DNA of 7,657 nucleotides, taken from NCBI GenBank assembly GCA_003523545.1, contig DQAM01000079.1, positions 1 through 7,657 of the forward strand, written 5' to 3'. The translations under genes and the position numbers were made by a program. The notes under the pieces were generated by a model, which was not told where the DNA came from, did no database searches, and saw nothing but the letters and a program-made list of their open reading frames with translations. Shown one piece after another: positions 6,902 through 7,657 of the stretch. The DNA is from Dysgonomonas sp. (GTDB lineage Bacteria; Bacteroidota; Bacteroidia; Bacteroidales; Dysgonomonadaceae). The stretch's first letter is position 1. Each line of letters starts with the position of its first letter.

Positions 6902-7381
6902 GTGAAAAATATATCAGAAAAATTCGTTGGTTTTTTATTTATTTTATTCGGGATAATTATTTCAGTATTAGTGATTCCGTTGATATTAATATTTTATCCT
7001 TTCGGTTATTTTCAACGTAAAAAATTCGAACGCAAGTATTCCAAATTCTTATTACAGAATGAAGGAAAAAACTTTTTTTGTTATAACAACCGTAAAAACG
7101 CAAAAGAATACATAGAAACCTATATTTTACCCGATTTATCCGATAGAATAGATATCGTATATTTAAACGGTAAAAAGGTAGAATCTGCATATGCAAAAGA
7201 ATTTATCTCTCATGCTTTATACGGTTTAAGATACTATAAAAGATTTCCGCATCTGATGAAAATACGGGAAGGCAAATTAATCGATAAATCAGTCAATAAT
7301 ATATTTTATACAATCAGAAATCAAAATAAACCAAAAGAGAAAATGCTGAATGAAATGAATGAGTTTTTTGAAATTAATTAA
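6902..7381 (+). CDS. Membrane-anchored protein of unknown function (GTG start)
   Basis: A 159-residue protein beginning with one long hydrophobic stretch (about residues 9-33, [20 protein letters not shown] and onward to FYPFGYF), long enough for one helix or a tight hairpin. It is followed by a strongly basic segment [11 protein letters not shown], which by the positive-inside rule places the remaining 120 or so residues in the cytoplasm. That part is mixed in composition ([35 protein letters not shown]) and ends in a lysine/glutamate-rich helix. No known domain recognised. The start is GTG at 6902-6904, because the ATG one base earlier in the other phase (6900-6902) is followed directly by TGA, and the next in-frame ATG would remove most of the protein. 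It follows the secreted-protein gene by 18 bases. Sampled GC is about 27%, among the lowest in the window. Confidence 0.7.
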   Translation: MKNISEKFVGFLFILFGIIISVLVIPLILIFYPFGYFQRKKFERKYSKFLLQNEGKNFFCYNNRKNAKEYIETYILPDLSDRIDIVYLNGKKVESAYAKEFISHALYGLRYYKRFPHLMKIREGKLIDKSVNNIFYTIRNQNKPKEKMLNEMNEFFEIN

Positions 7382-7434
7382 AAACCGGCATTTATTTCAA
7401 CTTTAATATATCTTTTCTAAACATATCTTATATC

Positions 7435-7467
7435 TCTGCACTCTTAATTCTGAAATCGCTATATTTG
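7435..7467 (+). promoter_or_regulatory. Promoter of the nitronate monooxygenase-like gene
   Basis: TCTG (7435-7438), a 21-base spacer, then TATATTTG (7460-7467), an exact TAnnTTTG. The box ends 15 bases before the ATG at 7483, so the leader is very short. An A/G-rich stretch, AAAAAAGAGA, precedes the ATG. The rest of the gap from 7382 is AT-rich, and I saw no convincing terminator hairpin in it for the upstream trio. Confidence 0.55.
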
Positions 7468-7482
7468 TATAAAAAAGAGAAT

Positions 7483-7657
7483 ATGCAAAATAGAATCACA
7501 GAATTATTCGGAATAAAATATCCCATTATATCGGGTGGAATGGTATGGTGCAGTGGTTGGAGACTGGCTTCTGCAGTAAGCAACGCAGGCGGATTAGGAC
7601 TTATCGGTGCTGGTTCCATGTACCCTGAAGTACTAAGAGAACACATTCAAAAATGTC
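7483..7657 (+). CDS. Nitronate monooxygenase / FabK-like FMN-dependent flavoprotein, N-terminal 58 residues
   Basis: Start of a TIM-barrel flavoprotein of the nitropropane-dioxygenase family, cut by the window end. The visible part reads [20 protein letters not shown] (4-23) followed by [18 protein letters not shown] (28-45). This is the family's N-terminal pattern: the first barrel strand P-I-x-x-G-G-M, then the AVSNAGGLG(L/I)IG block that lines the FMN phosphate site. Members either oxidise alkyl nitronates or, as FabK, reduce enoyl-ACP in fatty acid synthesis; 58 residues do not separate these. The [11 protein letters not shown] start and the [13 protein letters not shown] variant recall Bacteroidota members annotated as nitronate monooxygenase. 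It has its own promoter, so it is probably not part of the upstream trio. A minus-strand open frame over it is only a shadow. Confidence 0.88.
   Translation, partial: MQNRITELFGIKYPIISGGMVWCSGWRLASAVSNAGGLGLIGAGSMYPEVLREHIQKC

Noticed and set aside
7428..7646. Minus-strand frame of 72 residues at the right edge
   Set aside because: It is antisense to the start of the nitronate monooxygenase-like gene, whose FMN-site block is clear.

Overview
The window looks like a piece of a Bacteroidota chromosome, most likely order Bacteroidales; a Dysgonomonas-like or Parabacteroides-like host is a guess that the sequence alone cannot settle. The support is the TAnnTTTG-type promoter boxes typical of the phylum, weak or absent Shine-Dalgarno sequences, AT-rich intergenic DNA, lipoprotein signal peptides, and protein families that are strongly Bacteroidota in flavour. 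No tRNA, rRNA, CRISPR array, insertion sequence or integrase was seen.

Positions 1-3433 lie on the minus strand. Reading from the right there is a type I dihydroorotase (pyrC), then a small GNAT acetyltransferase starting 4 bases after the pyrC stop, then after a short gap a GH89 alpha-N-acetylglucosaminidase lipoprotein that runs off the left edge. The GH89 gene carries one in-frame TAG (944-946). On both sides of it the reading frame and the family motifs continue without interruption, and both catalytic glutamates lie beyond it. The likely original codon is CAG (Gln), so this looks like a single C-to-T nonsense change in an otherwise intact gene.

Positions 3434-5489 hold a DMT/EamA transporter on plus, divergent from pyrC across a 122-base region with a TAnnTTTG box for each direction, and a CPBP-family intramembrane protease homologue on minus. 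These two genes converge and share a TTAA that ends both.

Positions 5564-7381 hold three small plus-strand genes for envelope proteins: a lipoprotein of a family often misnamed '2-dehydro-3-deoxyphosphooctonate aldolase', a secreted protein of unknown function, and a membrane-anchored protein of unknown function with a GTG start. They are closely spaced and probably co-transcribed, and the last two are visibly more AT-rich than the left half. At the right edge a nitronate monooxygenase/FabK-like flavoprotein begins at 7483 behind its own promoter and is cut by the window end.

Functionally the window is mixed: pyrimidine synthesis, glycan breakdown, membrane transport, and a cluster of uncharacterised envelope proteins. 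I do not see a defence system, mobile element or complete new pathway. The points most worth a second look are the interrupted GH89 gene and the AT-rich envelope trio.
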